From positions 1 through 49,451 of the forward strand of contig JBKQPR010000246.1 of assembly GCA_052144935.1 (NCBI GenBank): 49,451 nt of DNA. Direction: 5' to 3'. The position numbers and the translations under genes are program-made. The stretch's first letter is position 1. Each line of letters starts with the position of its first letter. This DNA comes from JOPF133 sp052144935. GTDB lineage: Bacteria; Acidobacteriota; Terriglobia; Bryobacterales; Bryobacteraceae. Of the stretch, positions 15,215 through 23,118 are shown one piece after another. The notes beneath the pieces were generated by a model. That model searched no databases. It saw only the letters and a program-made list of their open reading frames with translations, and had not been told where the DNA came from.

Positions 15215-17043
15215 GCGTGCGCCGAGCGGAAGAAGTACGGGTCGGCGCCGGCTGCCAGGGCGCCGGTGGGGTCCAGCCGCACGATCACCGGCGCGGCGCC
15301 CGAGCCGGTGCGCGGGCGGATCTCCACCCGGTGGCCGCGCCGTTTGAGTTCCTCGATCACCTGCGGCGGGATGCGCTCGTCCACCAGCAGGCTGCCGGGA
15401 CTCATGGCGTGATTGTCGAAACTGTCTACCAGGTGCTCGGTCTGAAAGCGCGGATATTCCACGGCCCACTCGGGGCCCAAGTGGAACAGGATATTGTAGA
15501 AGAGCACCTCCAGCAGCGCCTGCTCCTGGTTGTCGCCGCCCGGCGTGGATAGAGCGATCACGGTGCCCGCGGGATTTACCACAATCGTGGGACTCAGGGT
15601 GACGCGCGGGCGTTTGCCGCCTTCCAGTACATTGGGATGGCCCGACACCAGCAGGAATTGCTGGGCGCGCTCCGTCAGCGGGATTCCCGTGTCGCCGGCG
15701 ATCACCGAAGGCAGCCATGCGCCCGAGGGCGTGATCGAAATCGCCACCCCGTCCTTGTCGATGGCGTCCACGCAGGTGGTGTCCTTGGCGCGTGAAGCCT
15801 CGTCGATCTTGTATCGCGGAATGTCGTCGTAAAACGGATGCTTGGGCGGATTCGGTTCCAGCCCCTCCCCAGGCCGGAAATCCAGCGAGGCCTGCGTGGC
15901 GGAGATCAGCTTGGCCCGTTCCAGGCCGTACCCCTTCGAAAGCAGCTTCTCGGTGGGAATCTGGTTGAACTTGGGGTCGCCGTAATATGTATCGCGGTCG
16001 GCGTAAGCCAGCTTGAACGCCTCGGTCATGGTGTGGATGTAGTTGGCCGAGTTCATCCCCATGTTGGCCAGGTTGAAGCCTTCCAGGATGTTCAGCGCTT
16101 CGATCATGGTCGGCCCCTGGCTCCAGAAGCCGGGCTTGTAAACCGTGTACCCTTGAAACGTCGTGGATAGGGCCTCTGCGGGCTCCACATGGAAGGCCGC
16201 CATATCCTCATAGCGCAAGAGGCCGCCGTCGGCCTTCGAGAACGCGTCGATGCGGTGCGCGACGTCGCCGCGGTAGAAGAAGTCGCGCACCGCATCCATG
16301 GCTTTGGCGCGGCTGGCGCCCGCCGCCAGCGCCTTCTTCTCCGCCTCCGCCATCGAGCGCAGCGTCCGCGCCAGGTCGGGCTGGCGGAAGATCTCGCCCG
16401 GGAACGGCGGGCGCCCCTGTTGCAGGAAGACTCTCTTGGACGTGGGCCATTTCTCGAAATACGCTTTGTCGGCATTGATGAACATCGCGCCCAGCTCGTC
16501 CATGGGATACCCGTCGGCCAGTTCGATGGCCGGCTCCACGGCCTCGGAGAAGCTCTTGGTGCCGAATTCCCGCAGCGTCACCAGCGCGCCCTCCACCATG
16601 CCAGGCACCAGCGCCCCCAGAATGCCCGCCGTCGGCACCCAGTCCCGCATGCCCTTGTCGCTGGGCGGATCTCTAATCTCAAGCGGCACGTTCTTGCGGT
16701 TGCGGAAGAAATCCGCGGTGGCCAGCATCGGCATGGTGCCCACGCCGGCGACCTCGTAGACCTTGCCCGCCTTGGTCCGCACCAGGATAGGCGATTCTCC
16801 TCCCATCCCGAAGTGATGGAACTCCGTCACTGCGGCCGCCAGCATGGTGGCAATCCCCGCATCCACCGCGTTGCCGCCCGCATAATACATGCGCATCCCG
16901 GCTTCGGTGGCGTACTCGCTGCCCGCCGCCACCGCGCCGTGCGTCCCTCGCGAGGCCAGCTTAACCGGCGCGCCTGGCGGCTGCGCCTGCGCCCACGCGC
17001 CCACTACCACCGTAGTTAATAGAACCGCCAGTTTGAGCTTCAT
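15208..17043 (-). CDS. Gamma-glutamyltransferase (glutathione hydrolase family)
   Basis: A 611-aa exported precursor with a signal peptide (MKLKLAVLLTTVVVGAWAQA, cleavage near residue 20). GNAVDAGIATMLAAAVTE and GMGGESPILVRT are typical of the large-subunit start. The autoprocessing site is DTTCVDAIDKDG with T422 at the nucleophile position; PGGDNQEQALLEVL and GHRVEIRP mark the small subunit. In E. coli the site reads TTH; here the third residue is Cys. The enzyme hydrolyses or transfers gamma-glutamyl groups in the periplasm. It is divergent from the zinc-ribbon/DinB genes. Confidence 0.92.
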   Translation of the reverse strand: MKLKLAVLLTTVVVGAWAQAQPPGAPVKLASRGTHGAVAAGSEYATEAGMRMYYAGGNAVDAGIATMLAAAVTEFHHFGMGGESPILVRTKAGKVYEVAGVGTMPMLATADFFRNRKNVPLEIRDPPSDKGMRDWVPTAGILGALVPGMVEGALVTLREFGTKSFSEAVEPAIELADGYPMDELGAMFINADKAYFEKWPTSKRVFLQQGRPPFPGEIFRQPDLARTLRSMAEAEKKALAAGASRAKAMDAVRDFFYRGDVAHRIDAFSKADGGLLRYEDMAAFHVEPAEALSTTFQGYTVYKPGFWSQGPTMIEALNILEGFNLANMGMNSANYIHTMTEAFKLAYADRDTYYGDPKFNQIPTEKLLSKGYGLERAKLISATQASLDFRPGEGLEPNPPKHPFYDDIPRYKIDEASRAKDTTCVDAIDKDGVAISITPSGAWLPSVIAGDTGIPLTERAQQFLLVSGHPNVLEGGKRPRVTLSPTIVVNPAGTVIALSTPGGDNQEQALLEVLFYNILFHLGPEWAVEYPRFQTEHLVDSFDNHAMSPGSLLVDERIPPQVIEELKRRGHRVEIRPRTGSGAAPVIVRLDPTGALAAGADPYFFRSAHAW

Positions 17044-17066
17044 GTGAATGTTTTCATTTTATGGGA

Positions 17067-17094
17067 TTTGCAGAGCCGCCGGGGGCGGTATAAT
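17067..17094 (+). promoter_or_regulatory. Promoter of the zinc-ribbon gene
   Basis: TTTGCA (17067-17072) and TATAAT (17089-17094) are spaced 16 bp, the best sigma-70-like promoter in the window. TATAAT ends 8 nt before GTG 17103, so the transcript is probably leaderless. A near-palindrome TTCCCTCACGTGAAGGAA spans the start codon. Confidence 0.65.
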
Positions 17095-17102
17095 TCCCTC
17101 AC

Positions 17103-17279
17103 GTGAAGGAATCCGAGACCGGCCAGGACACCCCGCGCGCAGTGACCGAGCAAACCGCGCCGGAGGACGTGGAACCCATGCTCTACTGCCCGGTCTGCTC
17201 CACGCGGCTCACCGATCGCAAGTGTAAGCTCTTCTGCGCGCAGTGCGGTTATTACTTGAGCTGCGCCGATTACTACTAA
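17103..17279 (+). CDS. Small zinc-ribbon protein (58 aa)
   Basis: A short gene that is easily missed. The frame starts at GTG 17103 and reads through a charged leader to YCPVCSTRLTDRKCKLFCAQ, then CGYYLSCADYY. Cysteines C29, C32, C45 and C48 form two CxxC knuckles, with C41 and C54 additional. The DinB-like gene begins 4 bp after the stop, so they share a transcript from the promoter at 17067-17094. I recall such 'CGYYLSCADYY' ends in Acidobacteria but know no function. Confidence 0.75.
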   Translation: MKESETGQDTPRAVTEQTAPEDVEPMLYCPVCSTRLTDRKCKLFCAQCGYYLSCADYY

Positions 17280-17283
17280 CACC

Positions 17284-17766
17284 ATGCCCGATATGCCCGC
17301 TTTGCTGGAACGGTTCCGCCGCGGCCCCGAGTTGCTGGCCGTGGTGCTCACCGGCGTATTTGGAGAGGAAGAGGATTTTGCCCTGCCCGGCAAGTGGACC
17401 ATCCGCCAGATTGTGGCCCACCTGGCCGATGCCGAGCTGGTGGGCGCGCACCGCTTCCGCCAGGTGATCGCCGAGGACAACCCCACCCTGATCGCCTTCG
17501 ATCAGGACGCCTGGGTCGATCGCCTGGACTACGCGCACCGCAAGCCCAAGCAGTCGCTCGAAACCTTCCGCCGCATCCGCGCCGAGAACCACGAGCTGCT
17601 GAAATCCCTGCCGCCCGAGGCGTTCGCGCGCGCCGGCAACCACAGCCAGAACGGGCGCGTCACGCTCGCCCAAATGCTGGAGGGCTACGCGCAACATGCC
17701 GAAAGCCACGCCCGCCAGTTGCAGGAAACCCGCGAAGAGTACAAGCGGGTGAAGGGGAGGAAATGA
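17284..17766 (+). CDS. DinB-like (DinB_2) four-helix metal-binding protein
   Basis: A 160-aa protein with the DinB/YfiT layout. Histidines for a metal site lie in GKWTIRQIVAHLADAELVGAH and in LEGYAQHAESHARQL. Members include thiol transferases using bacillithiol or mycothiol and many of unknown role. It starts 4 bp after the zinc-ribbon gene and its stop overlaps the ATG of the next gene (ATGA at 17763-17766). Confidence 0.85.
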   Translation: MPDMPALLERFRRGPELLAVVLTGVFGEEEDFALPGKWTIRQIVAHLADAELVGAHRFRQVIAEDNPTLIAFDQDAWVDRLDYAHRKPKQSLETFRRIRAENHELLKSLPPEAFARAGNHSQNGRVTLAQMLEGYAQHAESHARQLQETREEYKRVKGRK

Positions 17767-18887
17767 GAAACGCGCTGGCCCTGTGTCTGAGCGTGGCCGT
17801 GAGCCTGGCCTCCCGGCTCGCTGCCCAAACCAGCCCGCTGGACTTTCTGAATCGCAATCGCCCCGTGGCCGACGCCCACAACTGCTATCCCGAGGACGGC
17901 CGCTGGAACGACCGCATCGAGCGCGCGCTCGGCGCCGGCTTCCCCATCGCCATCGAGCAGGACTTGGCCTGGTACGTGCCGGCGGGCGGCGGGCCCTCTG
18001 GGCCAGCCGGCGGGGTGCCCCATGGACCTGCAGCCGGGGCGCCTGGGCCCGGCGGCAGGGCGCCTGAGCCCGGCCGCGGGGTGTCCTCTGGGGTGCCCTC
18101 TGGGCCCGGCCGCGTGGTGGTTTCCCACTCCGCCAAAACCACCGGCGCCGAGCCCACCCTGCGCGCCTATTTCTTCGAGCGCGTGCGGCCCATCGTGGAA
18201 GCCGCGCTGGTCAAAAACTAGCTCGCAACCTGGCCCATCATCGTGCTGCACTTCGATTTCAAGGACACCCAGACGCCGCTGCTGGAAGCCGTGTGGAGCC
18301 TGCTCGGCGAATATCGGAGCTGGATTACCACCGCCGTGAAATCGCGCGACCCGCACGAGCTGGCCCCCTTCGACCGCAAGCCTCTGCTGGTGCTCACCGA
18401 GGATTCCGACGAGCAGGAAAAGGTCTTCTTCGATGCGGTTCCGGTGGGCGCCCGCCTGCGCGTTTTCGGCTCGGCCCACACCGCGCCGGTCGACGAGAAG
18501 CGCACCGCCGAGCGCAATCGCCTGCTGGCCACTCTGCCGCCCGAGCGCCTGCTCACCGAACATCCCACCAACTACCGCCGCTGGTGGAACAACGGCTGGT
18601 CCGTGGTAGAGGAAGGTGGCCAGCGCCAGGCGGGCGACTGGACCGCCGCGGCCGACCAGCGCTTGCGGGCGCTGGTGAACCATGCTCACCGCATGGGATT
18701 CTGGATACGCTTCTACACCCTGGATGGCTACCCGCCGGGCGAAGGCCAAGGTTGGGGCGCGAGTTACAATTTCGGCTCGCGCGAAGCCGTCGAGGCGCGC
18801 TGGAAAGCCGCCATCGCCGCGGGGGTGAATTTGATTGCCACGGATCAGTACGAGGACTTGGTCAAGCTGGTAAGACAGGCACACTAG
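17763..18887 (+). pseudogene. Secreted PI-PLC-like phosphodiesterase, interrupted by amber codon
   Basis: One frame runs from ATG 17763 to TAG 18885-18887, broken only by an in-frame TAG at 18219-18221. The N-terminal part has a signal peptide (about 20 aa) and NRPVADAHNCYPEDGRWNDR and IAIEQDLAWYV, resembling PI-specific phospholipase C or glycerophosphodiesterase barrels with the HxxxP/E-x-D layout. After the stop the fold continues without loss (WPIIVLHFDFKDTQ, LLVLTEDSD, GFWIRFYTLDGYP, LIATDQYEDL). Between LAWYV and RVVVSHSAKTTG sits a 44-codon Pro/Gly-rich insertion (17979-18110) made of the GC-rich element. A nonsense mutation is the simplest reading; readthrough or a sequencing error are alternatives. 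Confidence 0.7.
17979..18110 (+). repeat. Cluster of GC-rich dispersed elements inside a coding frame
   Basis: 132 bp that keep the frame and encode 44 residues such as GGVPHGPAAGAPGPGG and SSGVPSGPG. It contains about five imperfect copies of a unit close to GGGGTGCCCTCTGGGCCCG; individual copies read GGGGTGCCCCATGGACC, GGGGCGCCTGGGCCCGG and GGGTGCCCTCTGGGCCCGG. Related single copies occur elsewhere in the window on both strands. Confidence 0.75.
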
Positions 18888-18897
18888 CCAGAGATGG

Positions 18898-19639
18898 TTA
18901 TGGGTGACCGTCCGGCGAGCAGGGATGCTCGACAGCCAGGATCTGCGCCGGATCCCAAACGGACTGAATGACAGCCAGCCGTCTGCGGAAGGCCGCTGCG
19001 TGGCGCTCTTGAGATCCCAACAAGAACAAACAAGAACAGAACGTGCGGGGTTCTGAACGAGAAGACCGTCGCCGCGCAGGTTCGCTCTCGCAGCCCGTCT
19101 GTCGTCCGGGCAATGTATCCTGCGCGCTTCTCGCGCTTGAAGTGCTGGTAGATTAGCACCGACGATCCCGCCATGAACGCATTGCAGACCTCATCCCAAT
19201 ACGGATACCGCCGAGACCCCTTGCTCCCACGCAACACCGACCCGACCTCAAGGCCGGTGTCCGGATCAAAGAATACAAGGTCGCAGCCGGCAAACCGAGT
19301 GGTGCACTCCGAGAAGTACTTCCTTCGCTCACTTTCGCGATCAGTCAGGATGCTGGCCTGGAAGGACGTGGATCCCAACAGACACGATTTCTCAATTCGG
19401 GCAGTCCTGCGATCTTGCTCAACATTGATGACGCGCTTCAGCCAGTCGAAAAGCTCGGGATCACCGTGACGATATGTCCTCGGCTTGCCGAGATAAGCCA
19501 GGAAGTTACCGTCGGTCCCACCATCTGGCTCGGTCAGCATCCAGCAGACACCCAGTCGCAAGTGATCCAGAAGGACCAACGCACGCAGCAAACCGTATTT
19601 GCGGAAGTCATTAACGTCGCCAAAATGCTGATCCTTCAT
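18898..19639 (-). pseudogene. Conserved protein with DPD motif, C-terminally frameshifted
   Basis: Starts MKDQHFGDVNDFRKYGLLR and reads WMLTEPDGGTDGNFLAYL, DPELFDWLKRV, CDLVFFDPDTGLEV and SVLIYQHFKREKR. I recall this as a conserved family of unknown function; the FFDPD motif recalls methyltransferase-type D-P-x motifs but no fold can be assigned. Near 19020-19040 the frame is lost at a direct repeat (CAAGAACA twice on the + strand). The expected tail, SQERHAAAFRRRLAVIQ to the TAA at 18898-18900, is found one frame over. It overlaps the end of the upstream gene by 29 nt, marking an operon. Confidence 0.6.
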
Positions 19640-19978
19640 GGACGTCCAGCATCATTATCATTGGCGCCGCAGAACCCGTCCACGATTCCAGTGGGCCACT
19701 GAGCCACCGCCTCAGCGTTGCGGAGTCTCCGATGATGTTCTCGAGGCGGTCACGGATCTGGCGAAGGCAGTCAGGGTGGATCTGGTCCTCTGCGTAACCC
19801 GTCGGCCAACCACGCCCTGGTCCACTCGCGGCCACGATCCAAGAATACCTGTGACTTCTTAGGTGTTGACGGCCAGCCATCACCTCGATCGGCTGAACGC
19901 CGAGGATACCGGCGACCGCACCGTAAGTGGCCCGCTGCCTGCCATCGTTGAGTTCAGTAACGATTCTTCGAGGTCCAC
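19611..19978 (-). pseudogene. Conserved small protein, frameshifted at its N-terminus
   Basis: A strong ribosome-binding site AGGGGAGGA (19983-19991) lies 4 nt before GTG 19978, which opens MDLEE and then goes out of frame. One base away the reading frame gives IVTELNDGRQRATYGAVAGI, then SWIVAASGPGRGWPTGY and LENIIGDSATLRRWL. I recall this RATYGAVAxxxG...SW.V.A..G.PTGY family as conserved but of unknown function. A single missing base near 19963-19967 explains the break. Its end overlaps the start of the DPD-motif gene, which is frameshifted as well. Confidence 0.6.
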
Positions 19979-20128
19979 TCCGTCCTCCCCTTGAGCCTCA
20001 TTCCAGTGGCTCCAGCCATTGCTGGTTCGGGCCGATTATCCTTAGATAACATAAACGCCACGCAGGTGAGGCGGGCGAGACCGCCTTTGATCCCATGACA
20101 TCGCCCGCGATATGATACTGGTATATGT

Positions 20129-20551
20129 GTGAGGATGGTCCTCGACACGGATGTCGTAGTCGCGGCTATGCGCAGCCCGCGGGGCGCGTCGGCGGCGCTG
20201 CTGCGGCTTCTCGACGAAGGAGGCGGAACGCTGCTGTTGAGTGTCGCGTTGGCTCTCGAATATGAAGCTGTTTGCGGGCGCGCCGAGCACCGGCTGGCCT
20301 CGGGCCTGAACGCCATGCAGACCGAAACGTTCGTCAATGGAGTGATCGGCCTGGCGGAACCCGTGCACACCTATTTTATATGGCGCCCGCAACTTCACGA
20401 TGCGGACGATGAGATGGTGTTGGAGGTGGCTGTGAACGGCCATGCGGATGCAATTGTAACCTTTAATCGGAAGGATTATGGGGATGCGCCCGCAGCGTTT
20501 GGGATCGCGATCCTGTTGCCGGGCGAGGCGCTTAAGAGGATGAAGATATGA
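20129..20551 (+). CDS. PIN-domain ribonuclease toxin
   Basis: A 140-aa protein of the 'putative toxin-antitoxin system toxin component, PIN family' type. Acidic metal-binding residues are in MVLDTDVVVAAMRSP near the start, LEYEAV in the middle and LHDADDEMVLEVAVN plus VTFNRKDY near the end. The predicted activity is metal-dependent RNA cleavage. GTG 20129 gives the family-like start; ATG 20135 is possible. Its stop overlaps the ATG of the antitoxin gene (ATGA), so the toxin is encoded first. Confidence 0.88.
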   Translation: MRMVLDTDVVVAAMRSPRGASAALLRLLDEGGGTLLLSVALALEYEAVCGRAEHRLASGLNAMQTETFVNGVIGLAEPVHTYFIWRPQLHDADDEMVLEVAVNGHADAIVTFNRKDYGDAPAAFGIAILLPGEALKRMKI

Positions 20552-20805
20552 AGACGAAGACAGGGGCTTACTCGTTGCGGCTTCCGCTGTCGCTCAAGGC
20601 GGCAGTGGAAAAGCTGGCCAAGCAGGACGGCACCAGTGTGAACCAGTTTGTGGTGATGGCGGTAGCGGAGAAAATCTGCGCTATGCAGACGGCCACGTTC
20701 TTTGAGGAGCGCCGGGGAAAGGTGGACCGCAAGGCGTTCCGCCGGATTCTGCAGCGCAAGGGCGGGGAGCCGCCGCGGCCCGGAGACGAACTGGCGAAAT
20801 CATAA
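20548..20805 (+). CDS. Ribbon-helix-helix antitoxin partner of the PIN toxin
   Basis: An 85-aa protein. AYSLRLPLSLKAAVEKLAKQ followed by GTSVNQFVVMAVAEKI is a MetJ/Arc-type ribbon-helix-helix with the usual 'S.NQF...AVAEK' dimer helix. The C-terminal tail is charged and probably wraps the toxin. It should neutralise the PIN protein and repress the shared promoter; an ATAC/GTAT inverted repeat lies just upstream of the toxin gene near 20113-20124. Confidence 0.85.
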   Translation: MKTKTGAYSLRLPLSLKAAVEKLAKQDGTSVNQFVVMAVAEKICAMQTATFFEERRGKVDRKAFRRILQRKGGEPPRPGDELAKS

Positions 20806-20845
20806 GCGGCAAACAAAGCGTAGTTGCCCTGGAGGCGCCTCCGCG

Positions 20846-22138
20846 TCAAGCGCTCTCCGCCCTCCCCAGCCCCTCCAGCGTCTCCCAGAACTCGGGAAAC
20901 GAAACCGAGGCCGCCTCGGCGCCGTCGACGATCGACTCCCCATCGGCGGCCAGCGCGGCCACCGCGAACGCCATGGCGATGCGGTGATCGCCGAACGAAT
21001 CGAATTCGGCGGCGCGGAACTTCTGCCGGCCGGGAATGGCCATGCCGTCGGGCAGTTCTTCGGCCTCGACGCCCAGGCGGCGCAGATTCTCCACCACCGT
21101 GCGGATGCGGTCGGACTCCTTGATGCGCAGCTCGGAGGCGTCGCGCACGGTGAGTCCGCGCCGGCTGGCCGCGCCCAGCACGGCCAGCACGGGGATCTCG
21201 TCGATCAGCGCGGCCGTCAGCGGTCCGTCGATGGTGCCGCCTTCCAGCTCCGAGTATTCCACCTCGATCTCTCCCACCAGCTCCCCATGGCGGCTCTCCA
21301 GATCGGGAATCCGCAGGCGCGCGCCCATGCCGCGCAGGAAATCGAGCAGCGCCGCGCGCGTCGGGTTGATGCCTACGCCGCGGATGGCGAGGCGCGATCC
21401 GGGCACCAACAGCGCCGCCGCCAGGAAGAAGGCCGCCGAGGAAAGATCGGAGGGAACGTCCAACTCCAGCGCGGTCAGCTTGGGGCGTCCCGCGATGGCG
21501 ATGCGGTGCGGCGCCACCGTGACATCGGCGCCAAACTCGCGCAGCGCCACCTCGGTGTGATCCCGGGAGGCCACCGGGCCGGTGACGGCCGTCTCGCCCT
21601 CCGCATACAGGCCGGCGAACAGGATGCACGTCTTCACCTGGGCGCTGGCCACCGGCAGCGCGTATTCGATGGCGCGGAGCGGGCCGCCGTGGATTTCGAG
21701 CGGCGGAAAGCGGCCTTCGCGGGCGCGGATGTGCGCGCCCATTTCGGCCAGCGGCTGGATGATGCGCTGCATGGGCCGCCGCGAAAGCGATTCATCGCCG
21801 AAAATGCGGCTGGTGAAGGGCTGCGCCGCCAGAATGCCGGAGAGCATCCGGATGGTCGAGCCGGAGTTGCCCGCGTCCAGATCGGCCGCCGGTGCGCGCA
21901 GTCCGTCGAGGCCCCTGCCGTGGATGACGAACTCCGTGCCCGCGCCTTCCACCTCGATCCCCAGCGCGCGCACGCATCCCAGCGTGGAGTGGCAATCGGC
22001 GCCGGTCGAGTAATTGCGGATGCGCGTGGCGCCCTCGGCAATCGAGGCGATCAGGGCGTAACGGTGGGAAATCGACTTATCGCCCGGCAACGACAGAGAG
22101 CCGCGCAGGGGGCCGGCCGGGGAGACGCGCTTTTGCAT
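20846..22138 (-). CDS. aroA: 3-phosphoshikimate 1-carboxyvinyltransferase (EPSP synthase)
   Basis: A 430-aa enzyme of the shikimate pathway, joining shikimate-3-phosphate and phosphoenolpyruvate. Visible are LPGDKSISHRYALIAS (PEP/S3P binding), LDAGNSGSTIRML, DESLSRRPM, the central VPSDLSSAAFFLAAALLVPGS, RIKESDRI and the final DHRIAMAFAVAAL. Length is normal. The GNSGSTIR variant resembles Gram-positive-type enzymes more than the E. coli form. It is transcribed away from the LOG gene's end with a 16-bp gap and could be in its operon. Confidence 0.96.
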   Translation of the reverse strand: MQKRVSPAGPLRGSLSLPGDKSISHRYALIASIAEGATRIRNYSTGADCHSTLGCVRALGIEVEGAGTEFVIHGRGLDGLRAPAADLDAGNSGSTIRMLSGILAAQPFTSRIFGDESLSRRPMQRIIQPLAEMGAHIRAREGRFPPLEIHGGPLRAIEYALPVASAQVKTCILFAGLYAEGETAVTGPVASRDHTEVALREFGADVTVAPHRIAIAGRPKLTALELDVPSDLSSAAFFLAAALLVPGSRLAIRGVGINPTRAALLDFLRGMGARLRIPDLESRHGELVGEIEVEYSELEGGTIDGPLTAALIDEIPVLAVLGAASRRGLTVRDASELRIKESDRIRTVVENLRRLGVEAEELPDGMAIPGRQKFRAAEFDSFGDHRIAMAFAVAALAADGESIVDGAEAASVSFPEFWETLEGLGRAESA

Positions 22139-22154
22139 GTCGGAAACTTTTATC

Positions 22155-22748
22155 CTACCGCGGCACGGCGAACGCGCGGGCGGCTGCGGACCAAGCCGGC
22201 GCCGACCGCAGAGCGCCGGCCACCTCCTCGGGCTGGCTGACCACCGACCACATGGCGGCGTGCCTCTCGTCCATGAAGCGCTCGGCGATGGAACGCGCCA
22301 GCAGGTCTGCCAGCGGATCGTAGAAGCCGTTCACGTTGACGATCGCGATCGGCCCCAGGAACAAGCCGAGCCGCTTCCAGGTGATGGCTTCGAGCAGTTC
22401 TTCGAAAGTGCCGCAGCCGCCGGGCAGCGCCACCGCGGCATCCGAAAGCTCCAGCATCAGGCGCTTGCGCTGGTGCATGTCGTCCACCACATGGAGTTCG
22501 CTCAGCGACCGGTGGCCCCATTCCAGGTCGTCCATGAAGCGCGGCACGACGCCGGTGACCTTGCCCCCGGCCGCCAGCGCGGCGTTGGCCACACGGCCCA
22601 TGGAACCGGTCGCGCCTCCGCCATAGACAATGCCGAAGCCTTCGCCGGCCAGATGGCGGCCGAGCCGCGTGGCAGCGTCGTGGTAGAGGGCCGGCGTCCG
22701 TTCGCTCGAAGCGCAGTACACGCAGACTGTGCGCAGTGGATTGGGCAT
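22155..22748 (-). CDS. LOG-family nucleoside 5'-monophosphate phosphoribohydrolase
   Basis: A 197-aa protein of the TIGR00730 (Lonely Guy) family: VCVYCASSERTP at the start, GGGATGSMGRVANAAL, the catalytic PGGCGTFEELLEA and NVNGFYDPL. Members cleave cytokinin ribotides or other nucleotide monophosphates to free base and ribose 5-phosphate. ATG 22748 is chosen because the family begins just before the VCVYC strand; upstream codons are not conserved. It lies directly upstream of aroA on the same strand. Confidence 0.92.
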   Translation of the reverse strand: MPNPLRTVCVYCASSERTPALYHDAATRLGRHLAGEGFGIVYGGGATGSMGRVANAALAAGGKVTGVVPRFMDDLEWGHRSLSELHVVDDMHQRKRLMLELSDAAVALPGGCGTFEELLEAITWKRLGLFLGPIAIVNVNGFYDPLADLLARSIAERFMDERHAAMWSVVSQPEEVAGALRSAPAWSAAARAFAVPR

Positions 22749-22905
22749 GGAAACTACAGCATGACACAAAGGCCCGTGCACGGCGCTAAACTAGTTGTGC
22801 AAGCGCCGTCTCATGCATGACGAAGCCGCTTGGCCGTGTGCGCCGGGCGGCAACCCGCGACCGGCCGGAAGCCTGCGGCGCGCTGGCGGACCGCTTGGTG
22901 GGGCA

Positions 22906-23047
22906 TGCTCTGGCGCTTTGGCCAGCATCTGGCGCCTTGGCCAGCATCTGGCGGTTTGGCCAGCATCTGGCGGTTTGGCCAGCATCTGGCGCTTTTGGCC
23001 AGCATTTGGCGCTTTGGCCAGCATCTGGCGGTTTGGCCAGCATTAGC
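22906..23047. repeat. 19-bp tandem array (about seven units)
   Basis: Head-to-tail units close to GCATCTGGCGGTTTGGCCA, with variants GCATCTGGCGCCTTGGCCA, GCATTTGGCGCTTTGGCCA and one 20-bp unit. There are no spacers, so this is not CRISPR. Every unit contains the palindrome TGGCCA. The array sits between the divergent LOG gene and the TIGR03435 gene, where both promoters would be expected. As 19 is not a multiple of three it is unlikely to be coding. Confidence 0.9.
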
Positions 23048-23118
23048 TTGCCCGGCCGTTTCGTGCCGGCCCGCAACCCGCGTAGCCGTGCTAAAGGGTG
23101 CTAAAGGAGATTGAACGG

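Noticed and set aside
17093..17110. Third parS-like site at CTCACGTGAAG
   Set aside because: Only the central 8-9 bp match the parS consensus; the outer positions differ, so it is listed only as a palindrome at a start codon.
18219..18221. TAG as a recoded sense codon (alternative genetic code or pyrrolysine)
   Set aside because: TAG ends several intact genes here (for example 15208-15210), and no pyl genes or other readthrough cases are seen.
22906..23047. Possible CRISPR array
   Set aside because: Units are directly adjacent, 19-20 bp, with no spacers and no cas genes in the window.
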